64,000 bases of DNA, taken from Blasia pusilla. Taxonomy: Eukaryota > Marchantiophyta > Marchantiopsida > Blasiales. The translations under genes and the position numbers were made by a program. Under the pieces are notes generated by a model. The model was not told where the DNA came from, ran no database searches, and worked only from the letters and a program-made list of their open reading frames with translations. The stretch is from positions 16,430,001 through 16,494,000 of the forward strand of contig CM114271.1 in the NCBI GenBank assembly GCA_050084515.1. The letters are read 5' to 3'. Positions 10,642 through 21,253 of this stretch are shown piece after piece; within the stretch, counting starts at the first letter, position 1, and each line of letters opens with the position of its first letter.

Positions 10642-11807
10642 TCATGCCATTTGGTCTTACTAATGCACCTGCAACCTTTATGGGCCTAATGAATGATATC
10701 TTTCGTCCATATTTAGACAAGTCTGTCACTGTATTCTTAGATGATATCTTAGTCTATAGTAAAACGATAGAGGAGCATATAAATCATCTACGATAAGTCC
10801 TTCAAATCCTAGGAGATAATGAGTTGTATGCTAAAGCATCAAAATATGAGTTCGGTAAAATAGAAGTTGATTATCTAGGGCATCGAGTAAGCGCAAAAGG
10901 TATCCAAGTGATGGGTGAGAAGGTAGAAGCGATCCAAAAATGGAGTGCACCTGAGGATCAAACTCAATTGAAGAGTTTTCTAGGGTTAACAGGATTCTAT
11001 CGAAGATTTGTCAAAGGTTTTGCTCAAATTGCACAATCCTTAACATCTTTACTAGGGAAGGGACAAAAATGGAATTGGGGCACATCACAAGAGATTGCTT
11101 TTCAATCATTAAAGGATGCCTTGATCAAAGCCCCTATATTGAAGTGGTATGATCCTAATCGACCCATCAAGTTGGCCACAGATGCTTCAGGTACTAGCAT
11201 TGGAGGAATACTACAACAAGAATGGGAGGATGGATGACATCCTATTGCCTTCTTTTCTCACAAGCTATTGCCAGCGGAGCAAAATTACCATACAATTGAG
11301 CGAGAAGAACTTGCTATTGTGTTGGCAAACAAGCATTGGAAACATTACTTGGGCGATAAGGAGGTTGTGGTGGAGACTGATCACAAGCCCTTGGTCTACT
11401 TAGAGTCCCAGAAGGAGCTCTCCAAACGTCAAATTCGATGGGCAGAATGGCGACAACAATTCATGATGAGAATTATCTATGTGGAAGGAAAGAAGCAGTT
11501 GGCAGACGCCTTGACTCGTATACCACACATGAATAACATATCTGAAGTGGAGATTCACTCTAGTTGGTGGAAAAAGTTATCCAAAGCCACAAAGGAGGAT
11601 GAAGAAATTACAGTGGCTATTCATGCCAACAGAGTATACAAGGCTAAAGGATTGGTTTTCCATAAAGGTAAAGTATGGATCCCACAAGATCCACAATTAC
11701 GCACTGAAGTATTGTCTGAAGCTCACGACACAGTCATTGCGGGTCATATGGGAGCTGAAAAAACCTTAGAGGGATTACAACGAGTTGTGATAGAAACTTG
11801 GTTTTGA
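10642..11807 (+). pseudogene. Reverse transcriptase end, RNase H and integrase start, with stops
   Basis: Continues the pol gene: the RT catalytic segment [10 protein letters not shown] near 10730-10760, a TAA at 10794-10796 (probably CAA changed to TAA), the connection YLGHRVSAKGI, and LGLTGFYRRFVKGF. RNase H follows, with DASGTSIGGIL. A TGA at 11236-11238 stands before HPIAFFSHKL, where a TGG or CGN codon is likely. RNase H then ends with ETDHKPLVYL. The HHCC zinc-binding start of integrase (GHMGAEKTLEGLQ) is present, after which similarity ends at 11807. Both stops are explained by single transitions. Confidence 0.85.
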
Positions 11808-12465
11808 TATCTCAGCCAATAAGGTTTCTTGTCCTCTCATCCAATATGATCTCTTGATCATTTCAAGTTGATTTAAGAGATCACTTAACAATTTTGGAGG
11901 TTAGTTAAGTGATTAGTCATACTTTTCTCTTAATATTAGGTAGTTTAAATTATTCATCATTGACTTATGTATGGCACTTGCATCCACTACTGCTTTTAAA
12001 GTAGTAAAATAATAGGTCCCAAGATATTATAGGTTTCTCTCCCCAAACTTGAGTGATATGAATTGGGATGAGAAACTTATGATATTAAGTGTTGATTTTC
12101 ATCAAGTCCTCCCATTTTCTTATTCTTCATGAAGTTTTATAGTCGAATATAAAATGTATTCGTATGGTCTCAAGTAAGGGTTGTGAAGGTTTGAAAAATA
12201 TTGGAGTCTATAATTTAGAAAGTACTTATTGAATGTTAATTACTCTCTCAATAATTATGCATACACTCTTCAATTTTTTTGATAACATGTTCATCTCTAC
12301 CTTGGATTGATTCTTTGTACATTGAGCAAGTTATCATCAATAAGCTTTCGTTGATTGGGTATCCAAGATTGGAAAGGATCATGTGCCTTTAGCTTTGGAC
12401 ATTGGAGACGACCTTAGAGGATTTGAGTCATATTTATCATATTGATGTTTTGAAAATACATGCAT
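11808..12465. other. AT-rich spacer with two competing hairpins
   Basis: No gene is recognised. ATCACTTAAC (11880-11889) and GTTAAGTGAT (11904-11913) form a perfect 10-bp inverted repeat. GATCTCTT (11848-11855) and AAGAGATC (11875-11882) form another that shares bases with the first. The latter part could be more decayed Helitron helicase. Confidence 0.45.
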
Positions 12466-12899
12466 GCCTTTTGCGTCCACATTGTTTCTCATTAAAGATT
12501 GGTTTATTGATTGTGTTCTTGCAAACTACGAATGGCTTAAAAGGATGAGATAAGGGCATTTAGTTGGTGATGTAGTGATTTATGCAATATGTCATAGGTG
12601 TTGAGAGTTTTATAGGAAATAAGATTAGGGAGAAAATATATGTTCCACAAATTCTGTTGATTTTATGTGATTATGAGTTGCCTTTTGATTTGCGTAGATT
12701 TGAATTTCCCATTCTCCCAAAGTTTGCCATGATTACTGATAAGAGGGAAGGTCAAAGCCTTGAAAAGGTTGGGCTGTTTGCATCATCTCATGTCTTTTCT
12801 CATGGCCAATTTTATGTGCATTATCTCGATGAGTTTATAAGACTCACATGTAGAAAAATCCACTCAAAGAAGATGCACATACTTATAATATTTTCCTAG
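12466..12899 (+). pseudogene. Helitron helicase C-terminal relic
   Basis: The 105-codon frame at 12582-12899 carries GNKIREKIYVPQI, then DLRRFEFPILPKFAMI, then EGQSLEKVGLF and VFSHGQFYV. This order is diagnostic of the C-terminal motifs of the Pif1-like helicase domain of plant Helitron RepHel proteins (consensus FPVKLAFAMTINKSQGQ then VFSHGQLYVALSR). Just upstream, in another frame, LRPHCFSLKIG followed by LQTTNGL matches the preceding conserved block. The Walker-type N-terminal motifs and the Rep domain are absent, and the arginine-finger region is altered (VHYLDEF). Relic of the autonomous type that could once have mobilised the small Helitrons in this window. Confidence 0.8.
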
Positions 12900-13512
12900 T
12901 ATCTAAAAAGACCATTTTTTTGTCATTTCAAATAAAATTTCCTAAGATATTAGCCATTTTAAATTTTTGTTCATAAAAATGTCATTATGACATCTATTCT
13001 TGCTCATCATGCTCCTAATTTTGTTTACATGTGTCACTAGTCAAGACTCTTTACTTCCCTTTTATCTATTAATTTTTTGTTATTTTAAAAAAAAGAGCTT
13101 TATCAAATCATTATCATCTATTTTATTATTAGAAAATGTTTGTGAACACTTCTTCTTTTGACGTCTCAACCAAAAGGATAGTTAAACCGATAGAATCATT
13201 CAAAATTGAAGAACAAGATAAGAAAACGTTAGAGATGAATCAAGTCATCACTCACAAGGTAATAACTGACCTTGATTTAAATTACTCCAAGCCCCCACTA
13301 ATTCTAGCATAAAAATTTATGTTGCCCCTTTTTCATGTTTTGAATTTTAGGATGGAAGAATTCACTCAAGGGAGTAATGTGGTGTTGAAAACCGCGAATA
13401 GCAACAAGCAAGGTTATTCGCGTTTCGATATTCTATATTGTATTAATGAAGAATTAATACTAACATGGAATCTTTAAAAACTCATATCATTATGTAATTA
13501 GAATCTACTTCT
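12900..13512. other. AT-rich spacer
   Basis: No gene is seen. GCGAATA near 13396 and TATTCGC near 13416 form a short inverted repeat. The sequence could be the decayed 3' flank of the Helitron. Confidence 0.4.
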
Positions 13513-15057
13513 CTTCGGGTCGGCCTCGCGGTGAAGGTGGGAAAGTGCAAGGCTTGGTCTTCATTAGGCTTGTCAGCGGATATTCATTTACCCAAGGGTT
13601 TTTTGACACATGCCGGAGGGCTTCGCGTCTTGGGAGTCCCACTTGGGAGCCTGGACTTTGTATCGAGTTTTGTGGCGGCGGCTCTTACCGAGGATCTTCT
13701 TCATGTCGACGATCTCACGAGGATTGGTGACCCTCAAGTATCTTATGGAATCCTCTCGTCATGTTTTGCCCGTGGACCTGGTTATCTGTGTAGAACCGTG
13801 TGCGCAACTAGCCATATTTCTTCCTTGTATAGATCCTTTGATAGAAAGATTATGCAGGCGTTTGGGGATCTTCTAGGACTCGGCTCATTAGAGTGCCCCG
13901 CGGGGGAGTTAGCTCGTAGACAGGCTTCTTGGCCGATTGCCTTTGGTGGAGTAGGTCTCATAGCGACTGAGTTAGTGGCGTCTTCAGCCTTTTTAGGGAG
14001 TTGGGCCACTGTAGTACCCCACCTTTGCACCCGATTTTTGGTTAGGGATAGACCGCTACTTTTACAGTACGTTTCCCAGGTTGAGGATGGTCTTTTCCCA
14101 CTTCAGTCTTCACTCACAGCTTGTAGAGACTCCCTTCTTGTTGAGGCTAGAGCAGTTCTTCCCGCTTTCTCTTCCCTAGTTACCTCCGGACAGTATGGGC
14201 TCCAATCTTCTTTGATGGAAGCCCACTTTGATGCATTGTTTAGAGCTACTATGTCGGACGGGAATATCCCCATGGAGGTTCGGGCCCGTATTCGCTCTTG
14301 CTCCGGAAAGGGGGCAGGCTCATGGGTGGGGGCTCGTCCCCTCATCCCGGCTTTCCGCATCGCACCACTTACCTACACTACAACGATGAGGTTCCAACTA
14401 GGCCTGCCCCAACCAACGGTGGTTGGTTCGACACATTGCGAGTGTCGCGGGAGTCTGGATCCACTTGGTGTGTATTTGGCACGGTGTCTTGTTGGGGGTG
14501 AGAGGATAGCCACTCACGATGCAGTGCGGAGTATTATGTTCTCTATTGCTCGGGAGAGTGGATTCCATATACAAAGAGAGAGGCACTACTCCATGCGGGA
14601 TTCCCTTATCCGTGTTGATCTCTACATGACGAGGGAGTGTGAGGTGGTGGTAGCGAATGTTGTAGTGACGGATCCTACGCAGGAGGTGGTGCGAGCCCAA
14701 GTGGTAGCACAAGGGAGATTGCTACAAGGAGCGGCGGCGGTCAAGAAGTCCCACATTTATAGTCGACTTCATGACGGACATCGATTTATCCCCCTAGCCA
14801 TTGAGATGTACGGGGCGATGAGGGAGAGGTTTGACTCGTTCCTTACGGATTGCGCCCATCATCTCCACTCGAGAAATGGGTTGTTCTTAACCACTGCGAT
14901 ACTTTATTGTAGGCAACGGGTCTCCATGGCTTTACAGCCCGCCCAGGCAAATGGGCTTCTACGGTGGGCTCAGGCGGTTGGAGACGCCAATGCTAGAGGC
15001 CCACTCAATAGTAGTCATAGTTCTTTACGTGTTGCTGATATTGTCTCTGCCTGTTGA
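13513..15057 (+). pseudogene. Non-LTR reverse transcriptase C-terminus with PD-(D/E)XK-type endonuclease
   Basis: The frame starts inside the reverse transcriptase thumb: GLAVKVGKCKAW then GLRVLGVPLGS resemble the ends of non-LTR RTs, whose catalytic part is missing. A cysteine/histidine cluster follows (CECRGSLDPLG, ARCLVGGERIATHD), like the zinc motif that precedes the nuclease in such elements. A restriction-like endonuclease follows, with DSLIRVDLYM, VANVVVTDPTQ, AAVKKSHIY and FIPLAIEMYGAM in family order. The usual Asp of the D-V-T-V-T block is Asn here (codon 14656-14658), so the nuclease may be inactive. The frame is otherwise open for 508 codons, suggesting a fairly young insertion. 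The listed first codon is GTG, not a true start. Confidence 0.8.
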
Positions 15058-15205
15058 TGATTTTGGTCGTTAGGGGGGCAGGCCCCCTTCTTTCTCCTCG
15101 GGGCCGGTTCTGGACTCTTGAGGTCTATTTTCTGGCTCTCTATGCCCCCTCTTTTGTATCGTGATGGATTTCCCATCCTTTTTCTACGTATAATTTATTT
15201 GGCCA
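13513..15205 (+). mobile_element. Non-LTR retrotransposon, 5'-truncated
   Basis: Contains the long frame 13531-15057 and a 3' UTR of about 150 bp (15058-15205). The 3' end is defined by alignment with a second copy at 37941-38233, which ends at the same place. Neither copy has a poly(A) tail. No target-site duplication could be recognised for this copy. Confidence 0.8.
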
Positions 15206-15332
15206 ATAACAAAAAGTGAAAACAATGAAGACTCATGTCGTTTTAACCGTACAAATGGTTTATCATCCCCTAGGAGTGATGACACAGCGTATGAAAATAC
15301 CTCTTAGAAAACCACCCCTGGCTGAGAAGTGC

Positions 15333-15745
15333 GCAAGCTGGAGGCCCTCCAAATAAGAGGCGGAGAGCGAGGAGCCCGCAAGCTTAAAAGAGGGAGAGTT
15401 AGGAGCCCGCGAGCTGGAGGCCCTCGGAATGAGAGCGTGAGAGTCCGCAAGGTGGAGGCCCTCCAAATTGAAGAGTGAGAGTCCGCAAGCTGGAGGCCCT
15501 CCAAATGCGAAAGAGTGAGGTCCGCGAGTTGGAGGCCCTCCAAATGCGAAAGAGTGAGGTCCGCGAGTTGGAGGCCCTCCAAATGCCAGAGTGAGAGTCC
15601 GCGAGCTGGAGGCCCTCCAAATGAGAGAGTGAGGTCCGCGAGCTGGAGGCCCTCCAAATGCCAGAGTGAGAGTCCGCGAGCTGGAGGCCCTCCAAATGCG
15701 AAAGAGTGAGGTCCGCGAGCTGGAGGCCCTCCAAATGAGAGGTGG
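15333..15745. repeat. Minisatellite, about 38-bp unit, about 10 copies
   Basis: The core TGGAGGCCCTCCAAAT recurs at about 15340, 15415, 15453, 15491, 15530, 15569, 15607, 15644, 15682 and 15721. Units are joined by variable GAGAGTGAG(A)GTCCGCGAGC segments. Each core is a small hairpin (TTGGAG-GCC-CTCCAA). The units lack stop codons in several frames, which creates long overlapping open frames on the minus strand that I do not consider genes. Confidence 0.95.
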
Positions 15746-16141
15746 CAGAAAGTGATTCGGGTTGTTGAAACACGGAACAATCATGGTATGAAAGTCGGCA
15801 ATGTGGTCCTAAAGAAAGTGAAACTGCGCGCAGTCAATAGAGGAAGAAAAGCAGTCGCTGATTATGTTCTACGGCCTCGGGAGGCTGGAACCCTGGCGCC
15901 ATCGCCTTCCTCTGTTTGTGTTTGCGCCTTGCAACTTCCAGGGACCTGGGTAGGACAGTCTTTGTCGTTCGGGAGGTGGTAGTGCACCGAAGTTCGCTGC
16001 GGTGCTTCGACGCGAAAATGATCAACGCGATAGCAGGACAGTCGTGAGCGCTGGAGTGCCGGTGCCGGTGATTCCGAGTTCGAGGAAGTGCAGGGAGCAA
16101 GCTCGAGACGCACAGAAGATTGGTCGGGACCAGGGGGCAAC

Positions 16142-18837
16142 ATGTCGAGCGGCTACACGAGTTTGGGGTCCGATGCCGTGACCGGATCTGTTCCCGTATG
16201 TGCACATAACATAACCCTTGCCCTCTGCCCTATGCCGTGGTGTGCTTTGCTGGTTCCATGACTCCCCTTTTCTCGCCAATTCAGATCCGAGTGCGTCGTC
16301 AGGGTTTGTTATTGCTGCCACTTGAGGCGGAGCTTTCAGGATAGCATCGGGGGCCGAAATCTCTTGTCGAGGCCTGCTTCGCTGTCATTCTTGAAGTTCA
16401 CGATCACCGCTCGGGTGATCTTGCGTGCCGGCGGAGGGTTTCGTGGGCCGCTAGATATGACAATGCGGCCGCACTTGTACTGAATTGGATTGATGTCATG
16501 TAGATCTGCTTTCGGCATTTGTACATTGTTCTGTGGGATAAGGGAATAAAGGAGTAGACAAGATGGACCCAGGTTTTGAAGGAGGCCAAGTACACCAAGC
16601 ATGCTACGAGTTCTATCGATTGGATACGTCTTCTCTCACATCTGCGTAATGCGGATCGCCGGGAATACCTGCGTTGGCTTATTTTGATCTTCACGGTCGT
16701 TGAATCAGGGAAATGTTGACTAACACTGATCTTTGCCGAGGTGCAGGTTGCAGCTGCCCCCGATCACAGACTGCAATTTCAAGGTGCCTTGCTAACCAAT
16801 GCCAGCGGTGTGCCCGTTCTTTTCGTCCTTCGTGAATTTGCGTGTATCTTTTGTGGTTCGTGGGTCGCATTGGAGAGTATTCTGTAGTTCACCTCATGGA
16901 TAAGTTTTAAAACTGGTTCGGGATTTGTCAGGGCCCTTGACCTACGTGAGGAAGGGTGATTCCTTCTCCTATACTGGAACTAAATGGAGATGACAGTAAT
17001 TATTCCGTCAATTTCTCTCCTTACAAATCAACTTAGTAGGTTAGCCATCTTCATGGGTTCATCTTCAAGGAGTTTGCGCAAGAACTAGGGCTCCTATCAC
17101 AAACTTCGCTTCCAGATGACAAACGATCTCACTGATCAAGACGTTTACGGATGGAAAATGGGTGCGAATGTGACTAGGATGACTTGAAAGTAGTGTGAAG
17201 GAAACGAGTGTTACATTTTCCTTCTCAATTTGGCCAAGATCATGTCAGTGCTTTCAGCAATAGCAGCTTGGTTTCTTTGTCGATCATGGTAGGCATGCCA
17301 TCATACTCTACAGAAATTACTTGAGGTACGGTGATTAACTTTTGCTGGGAATCTGCTTGCAGAATCCAGTTTGCAAACTTTTCCTCCTAATGACAGTCGC
17401 GGCAAAGTTACCGGGTCTTTCCAACCCCCACATGATGCAGATGGTATGCAAACAATTACCTAATAAATTGTAGCGGCATCAGTGAGTTGCCACATCTCTT
17501 GTTTATTACTGGGTGCAAAGTCAGCACCGTTACATCTGATCATTGACAATGTCTGCCACACAGAATTTGTGGTTGGTAGAAGGTAATTACAAGGCTCTTC
17601 TGTGTTTACTGACCGAATGCTTGCGGGATAACAGATACATTTTCTAAGCCGGGGCCAGGAGTACAAGGGAGTGATGGCGCAATCCCAACCGGCATAATGG
17701 GATTCTTCAGTGTGCTTTCTTACCGACCTTACTTCAATGTTGACACTTCAGATGTTCTGGAAAGAATCAGGGATTCTCTTTTCCCTTTCAGAGGGGACTT
17801 TGTGGAGAAGACCAGCCATAATCCTGACATGTATGGCTATGTCCCTCTCTCAATGACTCATTTTTTGGAGTGTTGTAGGCAGAGTCATTATCGATGTTAG
17901 ATAGTTGGAGTAAAATACGTCATTCCAAATTGGTATGACTGGGTGGCAAGAGACTGTAAGGCCGTGTTTCTGCTTTGAATTTGTGGAGAAAATCTGAAAT
18001 CACATAAAATCATAATAAATGCACACAATCCCCACTCCGGAGATGTACTGTAAGCAAGAGAAACCCCACCTAACAATTGTAGGTGGGTTACAGGTATGGA
18101 CCTTTCTGGATCTGCTCAACTCTGGTGTTTTTAACAGCAGCTATAGGGAACTTTGCAGCATATCTAGCACACAACAGATATACAGATGGAAGCAGTGCAT
18201 GGCACTATGACATAAACAAGGTTACATGGTCAGCCGGGTTGTTCTATGGTTATGTCGGAATAGTGCCTTTGGCACTCTACTTCCTTCTCAAGTATTTGGG
18301 CGTTGTTTCTGGGCTTGTTCAGCTTTGGTGCCTCTACGGCTATTCTTTATTCGTCTTCATCCCTGCCTCGGCAAGTTTCTTCTCCATCACTACTACTTCG
18401 ATGATCGTCAAGACTATTTCTTAAGCTCAAGCATGCAGTATACTGTAATGATGCCGCTTTGAAGATTGAACGTGCTTTCGTAGGTTTGGTCAGCGGTGTC
18501 CGTCTTTAGAATACTGATTGAAAACAGGATTCTAGTATGGGTAGCTTACTGGCGAATTTTGTTGTCACTTTGCAATGGCTGTTGCACTCATGTTGTGTTT
18601 TTGGTGTTCCAGTTCTTCTCAGTGGTGCCAGTTGAGCTCATTCGATGGATAGCGGTTGGTATTGCTGGAGTGATGTCTGCACTGTTTTTGGCTCTGAACA
18701 TACGAGCACACATCAAGACTGCAAGCGAGCGTTGGTTTTTGATTGTAACTGGATCTGCTGTGGTGCAAATGGGCCTGGCTCTGATCATCAAGTTGTATTT
18801 TTTTACCTTCTTTTATCAGGACAAATTGCCTGTGTAA
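16142..18837 (+). CDS. YIP1-family protein, YIPF1/2-like, six exons
   Basis: Exons: 16142-16195, 16747-16783, 17363-17443, 17659-17830, 18094-18370, 18613-18837; joined length 846 bases, 281 codons plus stop. All junction phases agree. The N-terminus MSSGYTSLGSDAVTGSVP and the segment LQTFPPND match plant YIPF1/2 homologues. They are followed by SYRPYFNVDTSDVLERI, the conserved DMYGPFW junction and five membrane segments: FWICSTLVFLTAAIGN; LFYGYVGIVPLALYFLLKYL; LWCLYGYSLFVFIPAS; the segment from LIRWIAVGIAGV; and WFLIVTGSAVVQMGLAL. YIPF proteins are Golgi/ER membrane proteins that bind Rab GTPases and act in vesicle traffic. Intron 5 appears to use a GC donor (TCG/GCAAGT at 18371); a GT alternative would shorten the conserved FIP-to-P spacing. 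The last exon ends with LPV and TAA. Confidence 0.88.
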
Positions 18838-20819
18838 ACACCTTCTAGTAGTAGTTTGAATACACATCCATTCTTTTGCTGCCTATGTAACTCATCCAAG
18901 GCAGGTGCTTGCGGTCCCAGGTTTGTAATAGAGCATAGGCGACCATGCTGGAACAGTTCCATGTGTCACATTGTACTGGGGTGTGAGCAACTGAAATTGA
19001 TCGGAACCAGCATTCTTGTTGGAAGACACCTGGAAACGAACACAGCTACTTCAGGCCCTAAGCGTCTTGCAGTAATAGGTGGATGCAGTGCTGCTTACAC
19101 AGGCACTGGTATTGCTTGCCAACTCTCATGTAGACGACTCCAATCTGGTTCACTTACTGCAAAGTTATGTGCTGACATTTTCCCTAGAGTCTGTTCCAGT
19201 TACTCAACAGGTCTGGTTTTCGAATCGAATTCATTTTAGAGTTACTCTTTCAGCCCCAAGAGAAAGATACGGAAGTTATTACTGTTTTGAAGCATTCTAC
19301 TCAATGCGTGTGGATAATGTGCATAGCTTCTGGACTGCCCGGACAACTTTCTTCAGTTGAGTGGAAGTACAAAAGCCGGTATTTTTATAATTACCTACCA
19401 CGTCCATGACCCTCAAGTCCTTTAGACACCTCCATGACAAGAATACAATCTTGTCATGGAGATGACTAAAGAAGACTAGCATGATATTTAGCAGCAGTTT
19501 CTAAATTAGTTACTGCAAGGTTGACTATTTTTATGATGATCCCTAGAGAGTTGGAGTTCACATCATTTTTCCGGACCTCACACCGTTCTTGCACCATCCA
19601 AAATCAAGGGAATTAGGTTCTTTATATGTTTCATTGACCAACTTCGTTAGACACAAGTCGGTGGGAAGGCCGTAAACGGGAGCTCAAAGGTCAGTAATAA
19701 ACTCACAGTCAATCGTCAAGGACCTGGATTCCGTCATGCCATGTGTATACCCGGTAGGGTCTCTACATTTTGGAAAATTTTAATTCTCCCACCCACAGGG
19801 TTTTGCGTCTTCTCCGTACGTACGCACTGCATGTTACGAGAGTGGTTCCCGAGGGTCTTCCAAGTCAACCCGACGTGGACTTGATATAGGGCGTTCTTGC
19901 AGTAACACACACGCAAGATTTGGCGATCCCCCTGGGGATCGCCTCAGATCTCGTAGCCCTCGTTCGCAGCTGTTGTTCACTCGGAGGATCTGGCTGCTAC
20001 AGCACACAATACCTCTCCATTCTTGCGAAACCCCCACTGCATGGCTCCAGTTGTCGGATCCACAGCGGATCCTCGACCTGCCACGGGTACCGCGGCCCCA
20101 CTTCATCTCACCGAGCAGTGAATAGACAGACGCACGTCATGTGCCCCTCCAAAGTCCGATCCTCATCACTTCGTGACAAGGCTTCCCGGCTCCTTCCGGA
20201 GACCCCTAGCGGTTCGAACGGAGACAAGCACTCGCCGCACTCCACACTCACCTCGCGTCGCCGGCGTCGCGGGCAGCTCGTGAAAACCACAGCGTTTTTC
20301 TCCCGTCTTCCCTCGATCCGACCATTGATACCTCAAAGCAGTCGCCATATTCAGAGTGCGGACGCGACCAATCCCCTCTCGCCGAGAAGGGCTTTCACGG
20401 GCACTGAGCGACTGAGCCCCAAAAATGCCGAGCTCCTGCACGAACGGACGGACGGACCGAACCGAACCGAACATTCGAAGTACTGTAGTCAGCTGAGCTC
20501 CTGTGGAACCCTATCCATTCCCGTAGGAGCCAACTGGGTGTGTACACGTCCGCCGGTGGGCTGAGCTGGCCCCAGTGGCTCGGCCAGCTCAGCCCTGGTT
20601 TCGACCAATCCACTCCATCGACGCCGTCTACGAGGATCGTGCGCAGCGCATTACACGTGGAGTGACCATGCACTTCGCTCGGAGAGTTCTTGCGAAGCCG
20701 ATTATGATAGGCCCTAAACGGGCGCATACGACTTTGTAATGCCGTAAAATTTAGGGATGGAGAGGCGACCTAATCCAAACCATGTGTTCGAACGACCCGA
20801 GTTTTTTTTCAAAAAAATT
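18838..20819. other. 3' flank of YIPF gene and unassigned GC-rich sequence
   Basis: 18838 to about 19500 probably includes the 3' UTR. From 19550 to 20750 the sequence is GC-rich and has frames up to 214 codons (19920-20564), but their composition is arginine/serine-rich and they overlap long frames on the other strand. I recognise no family. Minus-strand sequence before the palindrome at 19922 (CTTGCGTGTGTGTTACTGC) has the look of an LTR end, but no element body follows. Confidence 0.4.
19922..19943. repeat. Perfect palindrome, 10-bp arms
   Basis: GGCGATCCCC and GGGGATCGCC are separated by CT. They lie directly after a possible minus-strand LTR-like end. Could be a chance fold-back or a termination hairpin. 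Confidence 0.8.
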
Positions 20820-20974
20820 GGTAAGGTGTCTTGGCGATGCAAGAGAAATAAAAAGGTGTTTGAAAAATTTTCATTACTGTAGAATCTATGAAGGGATTAA
20901 TGATGTTGCATACAAATTCAAATATTTTTGTAGTTGCACGTAATATATGAAACATTTTCTTGCTGCCGAGTTAC
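20820..20974 (-). mobile_element. Helitron internal fragment
   Basis: AAGGTGTTTGA, then ATCTATGAAGGGATTAATGATG, then ATACAAATTCAAA and a GAAACATTTTCTTGCTGCCGAGTT block match the interior of the minus-strand Helitron at 6971-7184 in the same order. It is cut abruptly at 20974 by the gypsy fragment, so one of the two inserted into or recombined with the other. Confidence 0.6.
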
Positions 20975-21253
20975 TGAATGGGGAGGAGAATTGGGCAGCT
21001 CCCTAGCTGCACGGTTCGCTGGTTCAGCAGCTGCGACAGGTTCTTAAGGCGGCGTTGCCGCCTCACTCACATTGTCGAAAATGGCTTGGTGCAGCTGCTC
21101 AAGCTCATCCTCGCGTTCTTTGAGTCTGATTTCGAGAGCTTCCCTTTGAGCTTCCGCCTGCGCTAGATGCTGTTCCATCTCTGAACTTGATCCACGGAAT
21201 CGTGTGTGCACCATCTACCTACTAAGGTCCAGATCTGGTGCTCTGATACCAAG
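20975..21253 (-). mobile_element. Ty3/gypsy 5' internal fragment in inverted orientation
   Basis: Its reverse complement matches 22348-22605: the start of gag from MVHTR, through the coiled-coil of the QQLAQAEAQREAL type, to ARELPNSPPHS. A primer-binding site complement (GCTCTGATACCA) stands at 21240-21251. Gag carries a stop in place of one codon. Only about 280 bp of this second copy remain. Confidence 0.85.
21240..21251 (-). promoter_or_regulatory. Primer-binding site, initiator-Met tRNA
   Basis: On the minus strand reads TGGTATCAGAGC, two bases after an LTR end (GGCGTCA). It belongs to the inverted gypsy fragment. Confidence 0.85.

Larger units (their letters stand above)
7700..11807 (+). 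mobile_element. Ty3/gypsy retrotransposon, decayed, 3'-truncated
   Basis: From left to right: the end of a 5' LTR with TATA box (7708-7717), a primer-binding site (7790-7801), a leader with two small frames, gag with a zinc knuckle, protease, reverse transcriptase, RNase H, and the start of integrase (zinc-binding segment near 11730-11790). Similarity then stops. No integrase core or 3' LTR follows, so the copy is truncated. The 5' LTR start was not found; it may lie as far left as 7320. Pol has one frameshift and two in-frame stops. Confidence 0.85.

Noticed and set aside
13531-13533. GTG as translation start of the non-LTR protein
   Set aside because: Similarity to reverse transcriptase continues upstream of it in frame; the copy is 5'-truncated, so there is no true start here.
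15333-15745. CRISPR-like array (regular repeats with hairpin cores)
   Set aside because: Spacers are not unique but variants of one sequence, and the genome is a plant's. It is a minisatellite.
15263-15784. Three overlapping minus-strand frames (124-173 codons) with repeated GGPPARG-type text
   Set aside because: They are produced by the stop-free 38-bp minisatellite read in different frames. No start context, no domain, and the frames overlap each other.
18371-18424. Read-through of YIPF exon 5 into PASASFFSITTT
   Set aside because: It ends at a stop and drops the last two membrane segments. Splicing to 18613 restores the family order.
19920-20564. 214-codon frame
   Set aside because: Arg/Ser-rich composition, long frames on the other strand over the same bases, no family and no splice or start support.
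20200-20790. GTTCGAA motifs suggesting tRNA T-arms
   Set aside because: No matching acceptor stems or A-box at the right distance; no tRNA gene was found in the window.
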